Positions 1 through 16,135 of a stretch of DNA of 64,000 nt are shown here, piece after piece. Made by a program: the position numbers and the translations under genes. The stretch is from NCBI RefSeq assembly GCF_032884065.1, contig NC_088866.1, positions 46,749,346 to 46,813,345 on the forward strand, in the 5' to 3' direction. The notes below the pieces were generated by a model, which was given only the letters and a program-made list of their open reading frames with translations, was not told where the DNA came from and searched no databases. The stretch is from Artemia franciscana (Eukaryota; Arthropoda; Branchiopoda; Anostraca; Artemiidae). Each line of letters begins with the position of its first letter. Position 1 is the first letter of the stretch.

Positions 1-167
<167 letters not shown>

Positions 168-358
168 ATAACAATAAACACAACAATTAAACACTTCGCA
201 AAATACAAGACAAGCGAATATACGAAAGAAACCACAATAAAAAAGACTTCTCAGCGAACGAGTATAAACGGAAACATTTACTTTCTAATTTGCCCATTAT
301 CTTACTATTGTAAGATGTGACTCCAGTCGTGTGATAATTTAATCATTAAAATTCACAA

Positions 359-2262
<1,904 letters not shown>

Positions 2263-2625
2263 CACTGGTTGAAACGGCAGTAAATGAATTATAAAGAGTA
2301 CTGAAGACCCTAATCGACAATTTTTTTTCTGCAGTAAAAAAAATGTTTTTTGAAAAGTGTTGTAATTGAAACGTAACGTCATCGAGTCGTAAAGATGCTC
2401 TTTGAAAGCCTTGGGTAAATAAGAATTTAGTCTTTCGTGTTTGTAACCAAATTTTTTATATAAGTCAATGCATAATAAGAAAAGGTGAATAATCTGATTA
2501 TAAAGGTAAGGTAAAGGCAACGTAAATCTTCATTAACACAATAGTTATAAAAAAAATTCTACTTTAGCTAACAGAGAGCAGAGCTCGATGTGTTAGTCTT
2601 ATATGTTGAACATAAAGGTAAAATA

Positions 2626-4303
2626 AAACAGTTCGTGGTAGCGAACTGTAGTAAGGAGCGACCCGGCTCAATAGTAACTGAAACTCTAAAAACGGAATGT
2701 CGATACCAATAGTTACATCAAAAGAATCGTATTTCAATGTTGATTTTAAATATATAAGTTTCATCGAGATTAAGCTTACCCATCAACAGTTACGAGCCTG
2801 AGAAAATTTGACTCATTCAAGAAAATAGGGGAAAACACCCCGTATAAGTCATAGAATCTTAACAAAAATCACACCATCTGATTCAGCGTATCAGAGAACC
2901 CTAATGTATACGTTTCAAGCTCCTATCTATAAAAATGTGGAATTTTGTATCTTTTGCCAGAAGACTGATGTGTGTTTTTTTTTTTTTTTTTCCAGGGGTG
3001 ATCGTATTGACCCAGTTGTCGTAAAATGTTGCGAAAGGGCTCATTCTAACGGAAATTAAAAGTTATAGTGCCGTTATTAAGTGACCAACAAAATTGGAGG
3101 GCACCTTGGCCCCCTCCTACGCACATTTTCCCCCAAAATCACTGGCTCAAAATTTTGAGATAGCCATTCTGTGCAACTTAATCGAAAACCTAAAAACTAT
3201 GTCTTTGGGGACCACTCAATCCCCAGCAGTCCCCGGGGGAGGTGCTGCAAGTTACAAACATTGACAATTGTTTATATATAGTAATGGTTATTTTGAAGTG
3301 TACAGACGTTTTCAGGGCGAAATTTCGCATTAGGGTGGGAGTGGGTCAGGGGAGTGGGTACGCGGGTGGATCTTTCCATGGAGGAATTTATCATGAGGGA
3401 AGAGAATTTCCATTAAGGGGACGCAGGATTTTCCACTATTGTTAAAAAAAAAAAAAAAACAATGAGAATTAAAAACAAAAAAAAATCACCTGGAAGTAAT
3501 GAGTAGCATTGAAACTTAAAATAAACATAAAATACTGTGTATATAAGGGGGTTCATCTCCTCTACAATACCTCAATCTTTACGCTAAAGTATTTTTAGTA
3601 ATTGCAACTACTTATTCTACGGCCTTTGTGATTCAGGGGTCATTCTTAAGGAATTGGGACAAAATTTAAGCTTTAGTGTAAAGAGCGAGGTATCGACGAG
3701 GGGCGAGCCCCCTCATATATGCAATAAAAACATACGAATACAGAAGTTCGCTACGTAAGTTAATTCGTAAGTTGCGTATATTTTTTACTTGTGAAAACGT
3801 TCGTAAAAAATTTAAAGTTAATGCCTTTTTAAGTCATCAAAACATTGGATGGCAACTAGGCCTCCTCCCTCGCTTCTTTTTTCTCAAAATCTTCCGATTA
3901 AAACTATGAAAAAGCAATTTTGCCAAAAAAATTAATATGCAAATTTCGTTTTAATTATTTATGTGCGGAGAGCCAAGATCAAAACATGCATTAATTCAAA
4001 GACGTCCAGAAATTAAACAAAAAACAAGTTTTTTTTAAATGAAAGTAAGGAGCGACATTAAAACTTAAAATGAACAGAAATTACTCCGTATATGAAAGGG
4101 GCTTTTCCTCCTCAACGCCCCGCTCTTTACGCTAAAGTTTTTTACTGTTTTAAAAAGTAGAGTTAAGAGAAAGAGTGAAACTTTAGCGTAAAGAGCGGGG
4201 CGTTGAGGAGGAAAAGCCCCTTTCATATACGGAGTAATTTCTGTTCGTTTTAAGTTTTAATTTCTCTCCTTACTTTCATTTAAAAAAAAACTTGTTTTTT
4301 TTG

Positions 4304-4307
<4 letters not shown>
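2626..4307 (+). repeat. PER repeat, copy B (complete)
   Basis: Starts with the same 20-base palindrome (one change, GGTAGC) and ends in a fold-back at about 4015-4307. Its arms are near-perfect complements around CTCTTTACGCTAAAG and CTTTAGCGTAAAGAG. The internal hairpin sits at about 3540-3720. The stretch 2263-2625 between copies A and B has no recognised gene. Confidence 0.85.

Positions 4308-4395
<88 letters not shown>
4308..4395. repeat. (TA)n microsatellite
   Basis: Pure TA tract directly abutting the fold-back end of PER copy B, again at a TA-rich element end. The sequence 4396-4725 after it has no recognised feature. Confidence 0.95.
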
Positions 4396-4397
<2 letters not shown>

Positions 4398-4725
4398 TTA
4401 CCTGTTTCTCAGCTTTTTACCTATCAGGACACCCAAACTCGACAGACTACAACTGTAAGTCTGATATTAATCCCTTGGCTACTAGTCATATTATACTATA
4501 TGTAATATCCTTCCTGTTCCAGTTCGAGAATGCCACTTTTTGCTTCAATAAAAAATTTTATCCTTCCTTTTCGCTCTGTCGTTCTTTTTTTTTCTGTTTT
4601 TTGTCTGTGGGTTAGGATTTAAATGTTATTGCTCAATGTAGTTTGTGTTTGTATCTCATAGTCTTGTATGTCAATAGGCATTGAATGGTCCTGTATCTAC
4701 ATGCTATCTTAGAGTTATATGCATT

Positions 4726-5640
4726 AAAAAAGAACAATTTTTTCAACTGAAAGTAAGGAGCAACATTAAAACTTAAAAATCAGAAATTATTTATGTACGA
4801 GGTTGGGGGACTGTCTCTTCCTCAATCCCCGCTCTTTAAACAAAAGTCTTGAAGTTCTTAGAAAATACTTCTCATTCAATTTCTACAGGCCTTGTGTTTG
4901 AGCAGTCTTCTGGAAAGAACAATGAGAAAAAATAGTGTAAAGGTAGAGGGAGGAAAACGGGAAATTTTCCCTCCCCCATTATGTATAAGATAATTTCTGT
5001 CCATATTAATGTTTCTCCTCTCACCATGTAAAATTTCACCAGAAAAAGGCGAAATTCCATAGGTAAACCCTTTCCCAGGGGACTAAGAGAGTCAGGTCAT
5101 ACCCAAAGGAATACTGGTTAGATCTTTTGACTATGTTGAATAAATGGCTATCTTGAAATATAATCTGATGTTTTTAGGAAAAAGAGGCGTAGGAGGGAGC
5201 TGGTTGCCTTCTAGTGAAATGAGCCCTCTGTCGATTTTCTAGAATTATAGTTCGAACGCGATTACCCTGGGGAAAAATAAATAAACACACATATACGATC
5301 TTACTTCTGGCTGAAAAAAAAGTACAAATTCCAGATTTTTTTATGAGCACGAAATCTCCTATAACAAGGTTCTCTGATGCACTGAATCTGATCGTGTTAT
5401 TTTCATTAAGATCCCTTAATTCTTTTGGAATATTTTTCTCCTTCCTGAACATTTTGCAAGTTTTCCCAGGCTTGTAAATTTTGATGGGTAACTTGATGAA
5501 CTTGATATATCTGGAACCGAAGTAGAGATTCAATTCTCTTGCTGTATTTGTCGTTGTCAAAATTCTGTTTTTATTTTTTCGGCCGCTGTTGAGCCAAGTC
5601 GCTCCTTGTCTACAGCTCGTTGTCATTAACTGTTTTATGT
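4726..5640 (-). repeat. PER repeat, divergent shortened copy D
   Basis: Recognised by the outer arm sequence CTGAAAGTAAGGAGC at the left and by later landmarks in the order expected for a minus-strand copy: the TGAGCCCTCT block at about 5219, the TTCTCTGATGC block at about 5370, and a decayed end palindrome at about 5610-5635. The fold-back is mostly lost and the body has internal deletions. Older than the other copies. Confidence 0.65.
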
Positions 5641-6911
5641 CTGTAGTCTCATATTTGTATATTATGGTTACATAATGTTACAATTGGTAGCTACCTCCTT
5701 TATAGCTTTTTTCTTTACTTTTTATTTTATGTTTAATTTTTATTTGTCTTGTGTCGTTCTTTTCGTCGGAATTCGTTTTATTTTAAAAAGAAGAAACCGC
5801 TAAATACTTGTCATTTTAAGGAAGTCGGTTTTAAAACCGTAAAATATTAGTTGCACGAATCACTATTTAAAATTTCGCTTGAAATTAGGTTGGCCTTTGT
5901 TCCAAAAATTGATCTACCTCACTGTTTATTATATCCTTAATGTTTGTTATATCTTTTATTATATCTTTAATGTCTGAAATGGTCGAGAGGCTGTATAACT
6001 GAAGCAATCCGTAAAAATCTATTATAAAAATAAGCAGATTTTTCTCAGAATTAGTTACTCATTCTTACTGATAACCTTCTGTCGTTAAAAAAAAAAAATA
6101 ATAAGAAGACTGGGAATCAAAATTTTCAAACTTGGATCCAAACAAAAACGAACGATATGTTAAATCACGAAAATATGTTTTTCGTCGGGCAACTTGGAAT
6201 CTTGCTAGCAAAGTAAAACTCAAGTTCTGCTAAAAATCGAAGTTAAAACTTTAAACTTTTTTCCTAAATCTTATTTGACTCAGAAAATATTTAAGTCAAT
6301 TTGTTTACCTGAATTTTCTTTTGAGAGAATGTTGAATTTCTTTTGAGAGAACGTCGTTGTCATGTTTTTAAGAGTTTAAAATCATTCTCTATTAAGCAAC
6401 TGATCTTACCCTTAAACAGTGTAACATTTTTCGTAACATTCTGATTTTTTTAATTAACTATAACTGAATAAATTAGGGAAAACCGTTGGAGAATCGATAT
6501 TAGGAGGACTAGTTCTACAGTTCTAACCCTATATGTAATTGCTTGTTTAATCTAAACAATTTGATATTTAACACATATAAATGTAATGACAAATTTTAAT
6601 CATAAATAGATACAATATTTTATTCAAAATCCAATATCAATATTACAAAATATTTAATATAATTAACACTATCTTAATTTATAATTGACGGAATGTTATT
6701 TTCACAATCACACCTATTTTGACAACGTCAGGAGTACATTTTATAAAAATAAATGTGGTTCACTTAAAATAATTTTCCCCATAGATCACATTGCTCATTA
6801 TTTGTGCTACATATACTACAATTCAACTTTAAATAATACATGCTATACGATTCTACAGTTTAAATAGTTATAGGTCTTCAGCCGTTATTTATTTGTTACT
6901 CTTCATTCCAG
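5641..6911. other. AT-rich stretch without recognised gene
   Basis: About 1.3 kb of AT-rich DNA. A 60-codon frame at 6685-6867 has no recognisable features and is probably chance. Nothing else supported here. Confidence 0.6.
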
Positions 6912-6971
6912 GTAATCATTCCACCTGCTTTGTGTCAATTGAGGGATCCAGATATTGAGGAATTCGATTAA
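6912..6971 (+). CDS. Possible terminal exon of a host gene (20 codons)
   Basis: A pyrimidine-rich tract ending TTCATTCCAG is followed by an open frame VIIPPALCQLRDPDIEEFD and a TAA stop. The peptide is non-repetitive and looks protein-like, and the acceptor is good, but 19 residues is too little to identify a family. No upstream exon is visible in the window. The CAG/GTAATC junction could also be read as a donor, so this is a tentative call. Confidence 0.3.
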   Translation, partial: VIIPPALCQLRDPDIEEFD

Positions 6972-7059
6972 AGTAAGATGTCAACTGAAATTAAGTATTC
7001 AACGCTAATGTTGAACTCGTTTTAATGGATGTCTTTGTTTTAAATCGTTAAAAGTAAGA

Positions 7060-9085
7060 ATCTATATCTAGTAGTGCCTAAGGTTAACATAAAGCTGGAA
7101 TTTCGGAAGGGTAACTACCTCCCAGAACGTTATGAGGTTGGTAATGGTAGACTCCAGGATGAAAATATGAGAGAAACCTTCCAGGAACAGTTGAATACTA
7201 AACTTGAGAGTTTAAAATTTGACAATGTGAAAAATGCATGGAATAATTTTAGAAAAACAATTTATGAAGTTGCTGATAATAATAGTATATAATAGTAAAA
7301 TAATAGGCATAATAGTAAAATACTATACTGGTATGTTAACAAATTGAGAGGAAGTAGTGAATTCGGACTAGTCCCAGTTAAAGATAGGAATGGGGCCACA
7401 ATTAATGATAAGGAAAGAATTAAAGAAAGATGGGTGGAACATTTTAAGCATGTGCTAAACCGAGATACAGTTGGAGGAAAAGATATAGATGAAAGTGAAA
7501 AAGTTTGTGATACCTTGGATGTGAAGGAAGATTTGTTTTGTGAGGAAGAATTAGCGACAGTACTAAAAGGATTAAAAAATAATAAGGCTCCAGGTGCTGA
7601 TAGTGTGATAAATGAGTTTCTTAAATATGGTGGCTCTGAGGTTAGAAACAAGCTATGATTTTTGAAAAAGTAGAAGTACCTACTGATTTTAAGAAAACTT
7701 TAATTAAACTACTGTACAAGAAAGGTGACAAGATTGAGTGTCGCAATTATCGAGGCATTAGTCTGGTTTCTGCAGGTAGCAAATTTCTTAGTTATATGAT
7801 ACTTTTTAGACTGAGAGATGTTGTAGACAAAGTTTTAAAGGAAGAACAGCGGGGTTTTAGAAAAGGTAGAGGATGTGTCGACCCAGTTTTCATTCTTAGG
7901 CAAATAATTGAGAAGTCCTTTCGTTGTCAAACACCTTTGGTCCTCAGTTTTATCGATTATGAGCCAGCTTTCGATTCTGTTGATAGAAGAGCGTTAGCAT
8001 AGGTCTTATCCTTATATGGTATACCAGACAAATACATTAAAGTGATTTGTGCTATGTATGAGAATAATACTGCTGCGATTAATGTAGGAGATGAGGTAAG
8101 CAACTGGTTTTAAATTAAATCAGGAGTTAAGCAGGGTCGTGTTCTATCCCCTTTCATAGGGTTCATTTTGATTGACTTCGTCTTAAGGAGCACAGGAAAG
8201 GCGATTGGGGACCACGGAATCAAATGGGGAGGAAAACCGCTTCTGGACTTAGATTATGCTGATGATCTAAGAATATTAGATGAAAGTGTGAGCAAAATGA
8301 ACGAATTTTTAGAGGTTTTGCGAGTTCAGGGTGCTAGAATAGGTTTGAAAATTAATGTTAAGAAGACTAAGTCATTAAGGCTAGGAATAAGTGAAGATGA
8401 AAAAGTGACGTTAGGTAACGAAAAGATTGACCAGGTGGGCAGTGAAACTTGCCCACCTGAATACTTAATTTGGTAATGTTATTAATGAAAGCGGTGGGAG
8501 CAGTGAAGATGTTAAAAGTAGAATAGCTAAGGCTCAGGGTGTTTTTTCACAGTCAAAAAAAGTTGGAAGAATAGGAAGATAAGTCTGCAAAGCAAGATTA
8601 GAATATTGGAAGCTACAGTGATGATAGTGGTCAAATATCGCTCTGTAGCATAGGCGCTCCGAAAAGTGGACGAAAATCTTCTAGATGTTTTCGAGAGAAA
8701 TTGCCTACGGATTGTTCTGGGTACCTGGCTGACTGACCGTATTTCAAACAGTAGGGTGTACGAAAAATATGGTCCAATCCCACTTTCCAGAGCTATAATG
8801 AAAACAAGGTTGAGATGGCTAGGCCACGTTCTGCGCGATGAAGGATGACAGATTTCCAAAGATTGTCCTTTTTGGTCAACCGTCTGGGGCTACACGGAAA
8901 GCAGGTCGTCTTCGTCTGGGTCAGGAGGATGTCATAAATAAAGACTTAGAGGAAATGGGAACTTCCAGGGAGGGTGTAAAGAGGGAGTCCTTGAATAGAT
9001 TAGGCTGGAGAAGGAGCGCGCGTAGCTGTGTTGACCTCAGGCGGCTTGGTGTTGCAGTGAGTTATTTATTGTAGTAGTAGTATAT
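7060..9085 (+). pseudogene. 5'-truncated LINE (non-LTR retrotransposon), reverse transcriptase remnant
   Basis: Broken reverse transcriptase of a non-LTR retrotransposon. The left end starts after the endonuclease domain. Visible blocks in order: linker helix region (7074-7292), NNKAPGADSVINEF (about 7578), KKGDKIECRNYRGISLVS (about 7720), GFRKGRG (about 7853), FIDYEPAFDSVD as motif A (about 7949), GVKQGRVLSP as motif B (about 8126), YADD as the catalytic motif (about 8255), a thumb-like helix, then the RLRWLGHVLR block (about 8811) and a basic tail ending near 9074. Stops or frameshifts at about 7292, 7655, 8002, 8113, 8476 and 8846 make it non-functional. The 3' end carries a short GTA/TAG repeat tail typical of some LINEs. 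A second truncated copy of the same 3' end lies at 62726-62985. Clade not assigned. Confidence 0.85.
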
Positions 9086-9613
9086 TTTCAGCCGTCGTGA
9101 TTAAGGGTCTGGAGGATATGCGTCTTTAGGACCTGAGCCTCTAATCAGAGTATGGGTCTGCCTCGCTACAAATTACAATTATAATATTACATCTGGATTT
9201 TGAAGACCAAGGAAAAAAAAAACAATGTACTTAATCGGCCAATCAGGCTGTAGTGCACGTAATTTAATAACCGATTCATCACATCAAGCAGTCAAAACGT
9301 AACCAATCAAACTGTAAAACTCATGACATAGAAAGTGAATCTTAAAACTGGAATCTAAAAGTGTATCCATGAAACTAGAAAGTAAATCTTAAAACGTAAC
9401 TAAAGGGTCAATGAGCTATATTTGAAAAATATTTTAGTCCTCAAATGTTGAGTCTAACAATCTGTTTAATCCCAAATATGACAACATCCTCAAATGAGAG
9501 CTACATCTTTCTAAGGCGTAGGGAGCAATACAGTTTTAGCACATTACTTGTTTATTTCTCACCTGTGTTTCTAATTCTTTTATTTAGCTCTCATTACAAT
9601 CGAAAGCTTATAC
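9086..9613. other. Stretch without recognised gene
   Basis: Between the LINE tail and the 9614-9823 exon. Contains only short anonymous open frames. If the exon belongs to a longer gene, the next exon is not evident here. Confidence 0.5.
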
Positions 9614-9823
9614 CTGATCGACATCTTTTACATTAAGATCTGAATTTTCATCTTTCCATAGTTTCTTAATATGTAAATGGTTCCCTTGGTTTTCGCATAG
9701 CCAATTCAAACGATTTGGTTTCATTTCTATTGCCACATTTTCATATCCATGGTACTTTAAGTAGGCCTCTATGAAAACAACCATAACAGCATTTCTTTCA
9801 TCAAAATAAATAACCTTATAATT
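9614..9823 (-). CDS. Host internal exon, 70 codons, function unknown
   Basis: Read on the minus strand, a pyrimidine tract ending TTTGGTTTTCTCAG precedes an uninterrupted 210-base frame, which ends CAG followed by GTATAAG, a strong donor. The exon is exactly 70 codons and starts and ends in phase 0. Peptide landmarks: VIYFDERNAVMVVFIEAYLK at the start, NRLNWLCENQGNHLHIKKLW in the middle, NVKDVDQ at the end. I do not recognise the family. It could be spliced from the exon at 10584-11293 if that exon uses the weak internal donor TTA/GTAAAT at 10626/10625, which is also phase 0. In that case the TAG at 10584 would end only an alternative transcript. Otherwise it belongs to a separate gene. Confidence 0.6.
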
Positions 9824-10583
9824 CTGAGAAAACCAAACAATTCGTACGCAATATAACCACAATCAAAAAAGTAAACAACTCATAAAGAAGTTCAGATGAG
9901 ATGGTACCTTCACCAACTTAAAAAATATTAAAATACGAACTGTCTTTACCAAAAATGGGGTATAGATCAAAGAGTAAGAACAACTTGTAAGAATGAAAAC
10001 TAGCACAAGTTCCATATAATTGCTAATAACCCTTAGTCTAAGCATAAAAAAAAAGTAAAAACACTTAGACATGAGCTCGATAATTTCTGTAAACACGTTC
10101 TTTTAAAGCCAATCACCAGAAAACAAACCTACAACCACGTTAAAGCACACACAGGAGTAGATAAAGTGTCATGGCTAATTCCGAGCACATTATTCAGCAA
10201 TTTCCTGAACAAAAATGAGCGGGTTCACTCCCTAAGGATAGTAGGAAGACCAACAAAATTGCATTAAAATAATTTTATACGTTACTGCGATTCTTAGCCC
10301 TGGAATCCTAGAAATAACATTCTTCACAGAAAAGCAATGCTACTTGACTTGTTTCTTTAACTTCTTTCAAAACTATATTACTAACTTGTTTCTTATAGTC
10401 TCACAGAAATTGGGAACATCAAGCAACCAGAAATTATACAAAACGGGTCGACGAAGTCCTTGTGTGGTTCCGTGTTTTCCCAAAAATAAAATGATACAGA
10501 TCACTAGAGATGAGCGATGGATGAAATAAAATAGATCTTTTGAAGTGTGGAGAATACACTTGTCAATTCTCTCCTTCTTTTCT
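9824..10583. other. Intron or 3' flank without recognised gene
   Basis: Anonymous AT-rich sequence between two minus-strand exons. Hydrophobic short frames (for example 9863-10096) look like chance translation of AT-rich DNA. Confidence 0.5.
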
Positions 10584-11293
10584 CTATTTTAGTGAAGATT
10601 CTTGATTATTAGCTGAAGAATTTACTAATTCAAGAAAGGGATCAGAAACGTGTGAGTTTAGATGGTCTTCTGTGCTACGGCTTGGATCTTCTGTCCAAGA
10701 AGATCTTGGTAAAGATTGAAAATCCTCAGGATTATCGACTTGTTGAACCATTGTTTTGCTGTTGTTTGAAAACAACTCCAGAGATTCACTTGCTTTTATG
10801 CGTTTCCGTATTGAGTTAAAGTCCTTCATCCAATTAATTTGTTTATTAGAGTTTGGCTCCGTGGAACTTGGAACTTTATCAAAAATTTTTGAATAGATAT
10901 TGCTTGGAACTCTACTATCACTATTTGATTGTAATAAAAACGGAATGATTTTTTCTGAAGAATTAAGCTTATCGGAAAATATTGGTAATTTAATTGGTAA
11001 TTTAGCTTCCGGCTCAAAAGAAGTCTGTTCAAAGCTTAGAATTTCCTTTGGAACCGGAAGATCATTTTCTTGCAATTGGATTTTTGTAAAAAAATCCTCT
11101 GCCGTTTCAAACTCCCTACTGAATTGTTTCTGTTCCTGTTGCTTTTCTTTTGTAAGCTTGACCTTTATTGGCGGTAAAGACGAGGTTTTTTCTTCATACG
11201 TATCATACAATTGAGATATGGCTATAGATGGTTCTACAGTCGATGCTTCTATTGCTCCACCTCTGACTGCGGTACCAGATTTTTGTTTTGCCT
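10584..11293 (-). CDS. Host gene exon 2: C-terminal part of a single-pass membrane protein
   Basis: The minus-strand acceptor is TTTTATTTCAG at 11294 and upstream; the frame runs open to a TAG stop at 10584-10586. A phase-1 junction with the exon at 22293-22731 gives ...RRILK-E-AKQKSGTAVRGG..., i.e. the split codon G|AG is completed exactly. The exon adds about 235 residues, rich in Ser, Glu, Asn, Lys and Pro, with no membrane segment and probably disordered (for example EKTSSLPPIKVKLTKEKQQ near its start, ending NNQESSLK). The joined protein would be about 382 residues. No family recognised. The frame and the splice phase make it a real gene rather than a transposon relic. A weak internal donor at 10626/10625 could skip the stop and join the exon at 9614-9823. 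Confidence 0.72.
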
Positions 11294-11399
11294 CTGAAAT
11301 AAAACAAAAAAGTCATAATCTTTATCTTTACCAGAACTTTGGTGTACTCAAACTTCTTTTAAATCTTTGACCTGTCATTAAAGCTCAATAGTCTAACTT

Positions 11400-11990
11400 T
11401 CATATCGACTACGTTATTGAAAAAAAAATTCCACAAAACAAGTTTTTCAAAGAAAAGTAATGAGCTTCATGAGACCAAAAATGAGCAGAAATAAAGTCAA
11501 ATTATCTTCCAAGCGTGAAACTACAACAAATTACCATCAACTGATTAATAAAACCCAAAACCAAAATAAATTACAAAAAATAACCAATTCAAACTCAAAA
11601 CAAGCAAAAATGAACAATAGTAGGGTAGACAACCCCAATGACTTCTCAGGACCCAAAAAAAGTTTGAACTTTGTTGAAAAAAGCAACAAATGACCATGGA
11701 TTGTCAGTTTAATATACATATATAGATGTTTATTCCTTAAACTTTTAACAATTTCTTTTTTATTGAAGTAAAAAAGTGAAATATTTAAAATGTATTTTGT
11801 TATCAGTAAAATACAAATTATGTTCTGGTCTTAAGAAGGCAAGAGGCTTTTCAGCCCTACATATGTATGTTTTTTCTCGTTTTGAGTTTAACTCGTCTAT
11901 TTATTGTCAGTTCTGTTTGTTATGTGTGGCATTTATTTGTTGATGGCCACGCCATCAATAATGTAAATATTACAACTTTCCTTTAGAGTA
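11400..11990 (+). repeat. Fold-back intronic repeat, first copy
   Basis: The left arm (about 11480-11690) contains AATTCAAACTCAAAACAAGC. It is answered by an inverted right arm (about 11815-11990) with the complement around CGTTTTGAGTTT. The same family, better preserved, is at 23690-24600. The shared central phrase is GACCATGGATTGTCAGTTTA. The frame at 11460-11693 falls inside the left arm and is not a gene. Confidence 0.6.
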
Positions 11991-12027
11991 AAAGTTGAAG
12001 GTGTTTATAGGATGAAGGATATATATA

Positions 12028-13652
<1,625 letters not shown>

Positions 13653-15012
13653 AATTAAATAAAAAAAAAAATTTTTTTAGCTGAAAGTAAGGAGCGACAT
13701 TAAAACTTAAAACGAACAGAAATTACTCCGTATATGAAATGAGTTGTCCCCTCCGCAATCCCTCACTCTTTACGCTAAAGCTTTTAATTGTTTTAAAAAA
13801 TAGAATTGTGGCAAAGAGTCAAACTTTAGCGTAAAGAGCGAGGGATTGCGGAGGGTATAACTCATTTCATATACGGAGTAATTTCTGTTCGTTTTAAGTT
13901 TTAATGTCGCTCCTTACTTTCAGCTAAAAAAATTAGTTTTTTTTTATTCAATTTCTGAACGTTTTTGAATTAATGCATGTTTGGTTTTGGCTCTCCGCAC
14001 ATTAATTATTAAAATGAAATTTGTATATTAATTCTTTTTTTGGCTAAATGGCTTTCTCTTAGTTTTGATCAGACGATTTTGAGAAATAAGGGGTGGAGAA
14101 GGAGACCTAGTTGCCCTCCGATTTTTCAGTTACTTAAAAAGGCAACTAGAACTTTTAATTTTTAACGAACGTTTTTATTAGTAAAAAATATACGTAACTT
14201 AAGAATTAACTTACGCAACAAACTTTCATAACCTTATATTTTTATTATATATACGAGGGGGTTTGTACCCTCGTTAATACCTCGCTCTTTACACTAAATC
14301 GTAAGTTTTGTCCCAATTCTTTAAGAACGACCCCTGAATTAGAAAGGCCGTAGAATAAATAGTTGAAATTACTAAAAATACTTTAGCATAAAGAGCAAGG
14401 TATTTATCTCCTCCTAAATACCTCGCTCTTTATGCTAAAGTATTTTTAGAACCCCTCATATGCGTAATAATCTCTGTTCGTTTCAAGTTTCAATGCTACT
14501 TCTTCCTTTCATTTGAAAAAACGTTTTCATGTTTATTTTTTATTGTTTTCTTATAGTAATGCTAGAGAATCCTTCACCCTTGTCATTGAATTTTTCTTCC
14601 CCCATGACAGATTCCTCCAAGGAAAGATTCTCCGACATAGCCCCCTCTCCTCAGCCCCACCCCCAAACAAAATAAAATCCCCCTGAAAACGTCTGTACAT
14701 TTCCCAATAACCATTACTATATGTAAACACTGGTCAAAGTTTGTAACTTTCAGCCCCTCCCCCAGGGACTCTGGGAGAGTAAGTCATTCCCGAAGACATA
14801 ATTATTATGGTTTTCGACTATGCTGAACAAAATGGCTATCTCAAAATTTTGATCCGTTGACTTTGGGAAAAAAATGAGCGTGGGGGGGGGGGGGCTAGAT
14901 GCCCTCCAATTTTTTTTGGTCACTTAAAAAGGCCACTAGAACTTTTCATTTCCGTTAGAATGAGCCCTCTTGCGACATTCTAGGACCACTTGGTCGATAC
15001 GATGACTCCTGG

Positions 15013-15051
<39 letters not shown>

Positions 15052-15410
15052 ACGCAACCGTGATTTGTCTTCTGGCAAAAAAATACAAAATTCCACATTT
15101 TTGTAGATAGGAGCTTGAAACTTCTACAATAGGGTTATCTGATACGCTGAATCTGATGGTGTCATTTTCGTTAAGATCCTACGACTTTTAGGGGTTGTTT
15201 CCCCCAATTTTCCTAAATAAGGCAAATTTTCTCAGGCTCGTAACTTTTGATGGCTAAGACTAAACTTGATGAAACTTATATATTTAAAATCAGCATTAAA
15301 ATGCGATTCTTTTGATATAGCTATTGATATCAAAATTCAATTTTTTAGAGTTTTGGTTACTATTGAACCGGGTCGCTCCTTACTACAGTTCGTTACCACG
15401 AACTGTTTGA
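13653..15410 (-). repeat. PER repeat, copy C (complete)
   Basis: The fold-back end is at 13653-13950; its arms read around CAATCCCTCACTCTTTACGC, with the matching complement GCGAGGGATTGCGG on the other side. The opposite end is the palindrome at about 15388-15408, followed by TTTGA. It carries an extra perfect internal hairpin at about 14375-14450 (TACTTTAGCATAAAGAGC against GCTCTTTATGCTAAAGTA) and a poly(A) run at 15012-15050. Lies in the intron of the host gene. Confidence 0.87.
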
Positions 15411-16017
15411 AACAAACGAGAGGGGAAGGGCAAAAGCTACTAATAACATATAAATGCTTGAAAAACACTCGGGTATTACAATTTAGATAATTCCACACAC
15501 TGGATTAGTTCTTCTTCCAGAATGTTTTCATTGAAATCATTTCCAGTTTCCAGTTTCTATGGTAGTAAATGGTATTGATTTCGAACACTGGGGCACACCG
15601 GCTTACAACCCTGTAAAAATGGTCTATTTCTACCTACAAGCCAAAATCGGCCAAAAAAGGGCATCATTGCACAGCTTATTTTCTGAACTTCTAAAATTAA
15701 AAAAAAAAATTGAGAAAAAGAGAGGAGGAGTAAGCCTAGTTGCCCTCCGATTTTTTGGTTACTTAAAAAGGCAACTAGAACTTTTAATTTTTTACGAATG
15801 TTTTTATTAGTAAAAGATATACGTAACTTATAAATTAGCAAGGTTAACTACCAAAAACGCAAGTTTAACTTTAAAAACTTGCATTTTAATCATTGTTCTG
15901 TTATGTTTGAATGAATTTATCGTCTCCTGGGTGAACATCGTTGAAGTAAGGATGCTAGGATTGTTTTTAAAAAGTTGTTAAAAAACATTATTAATTTTAA
16001 TTATAACATTTAATGTA

Positions 16018-16021
<4 letters not shown>
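15411..16021. other. Intronic stretch with PER fragment
   Basis: 15692-15838 is a short minus-strand fragment of the PER body (TAGTTGCCCTCCGATTTTTT block). The rest is unassigned. Short open frames here are derived from the fragment and are not genes. Confidence 0.6.

Positions 16022-16110
<89 letters not shown>
16022..16110. repeat. (TA)n tract, left target of the pogo-like element
   Basis: TA array that supplies the TA target site of the transposon starting at 16111. The tract resumes on the other side at 19522. Confidence 0.9.
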
Positions 16111-16135
16111 AGGGAGACAAGGGGCTTTTTCGGAC

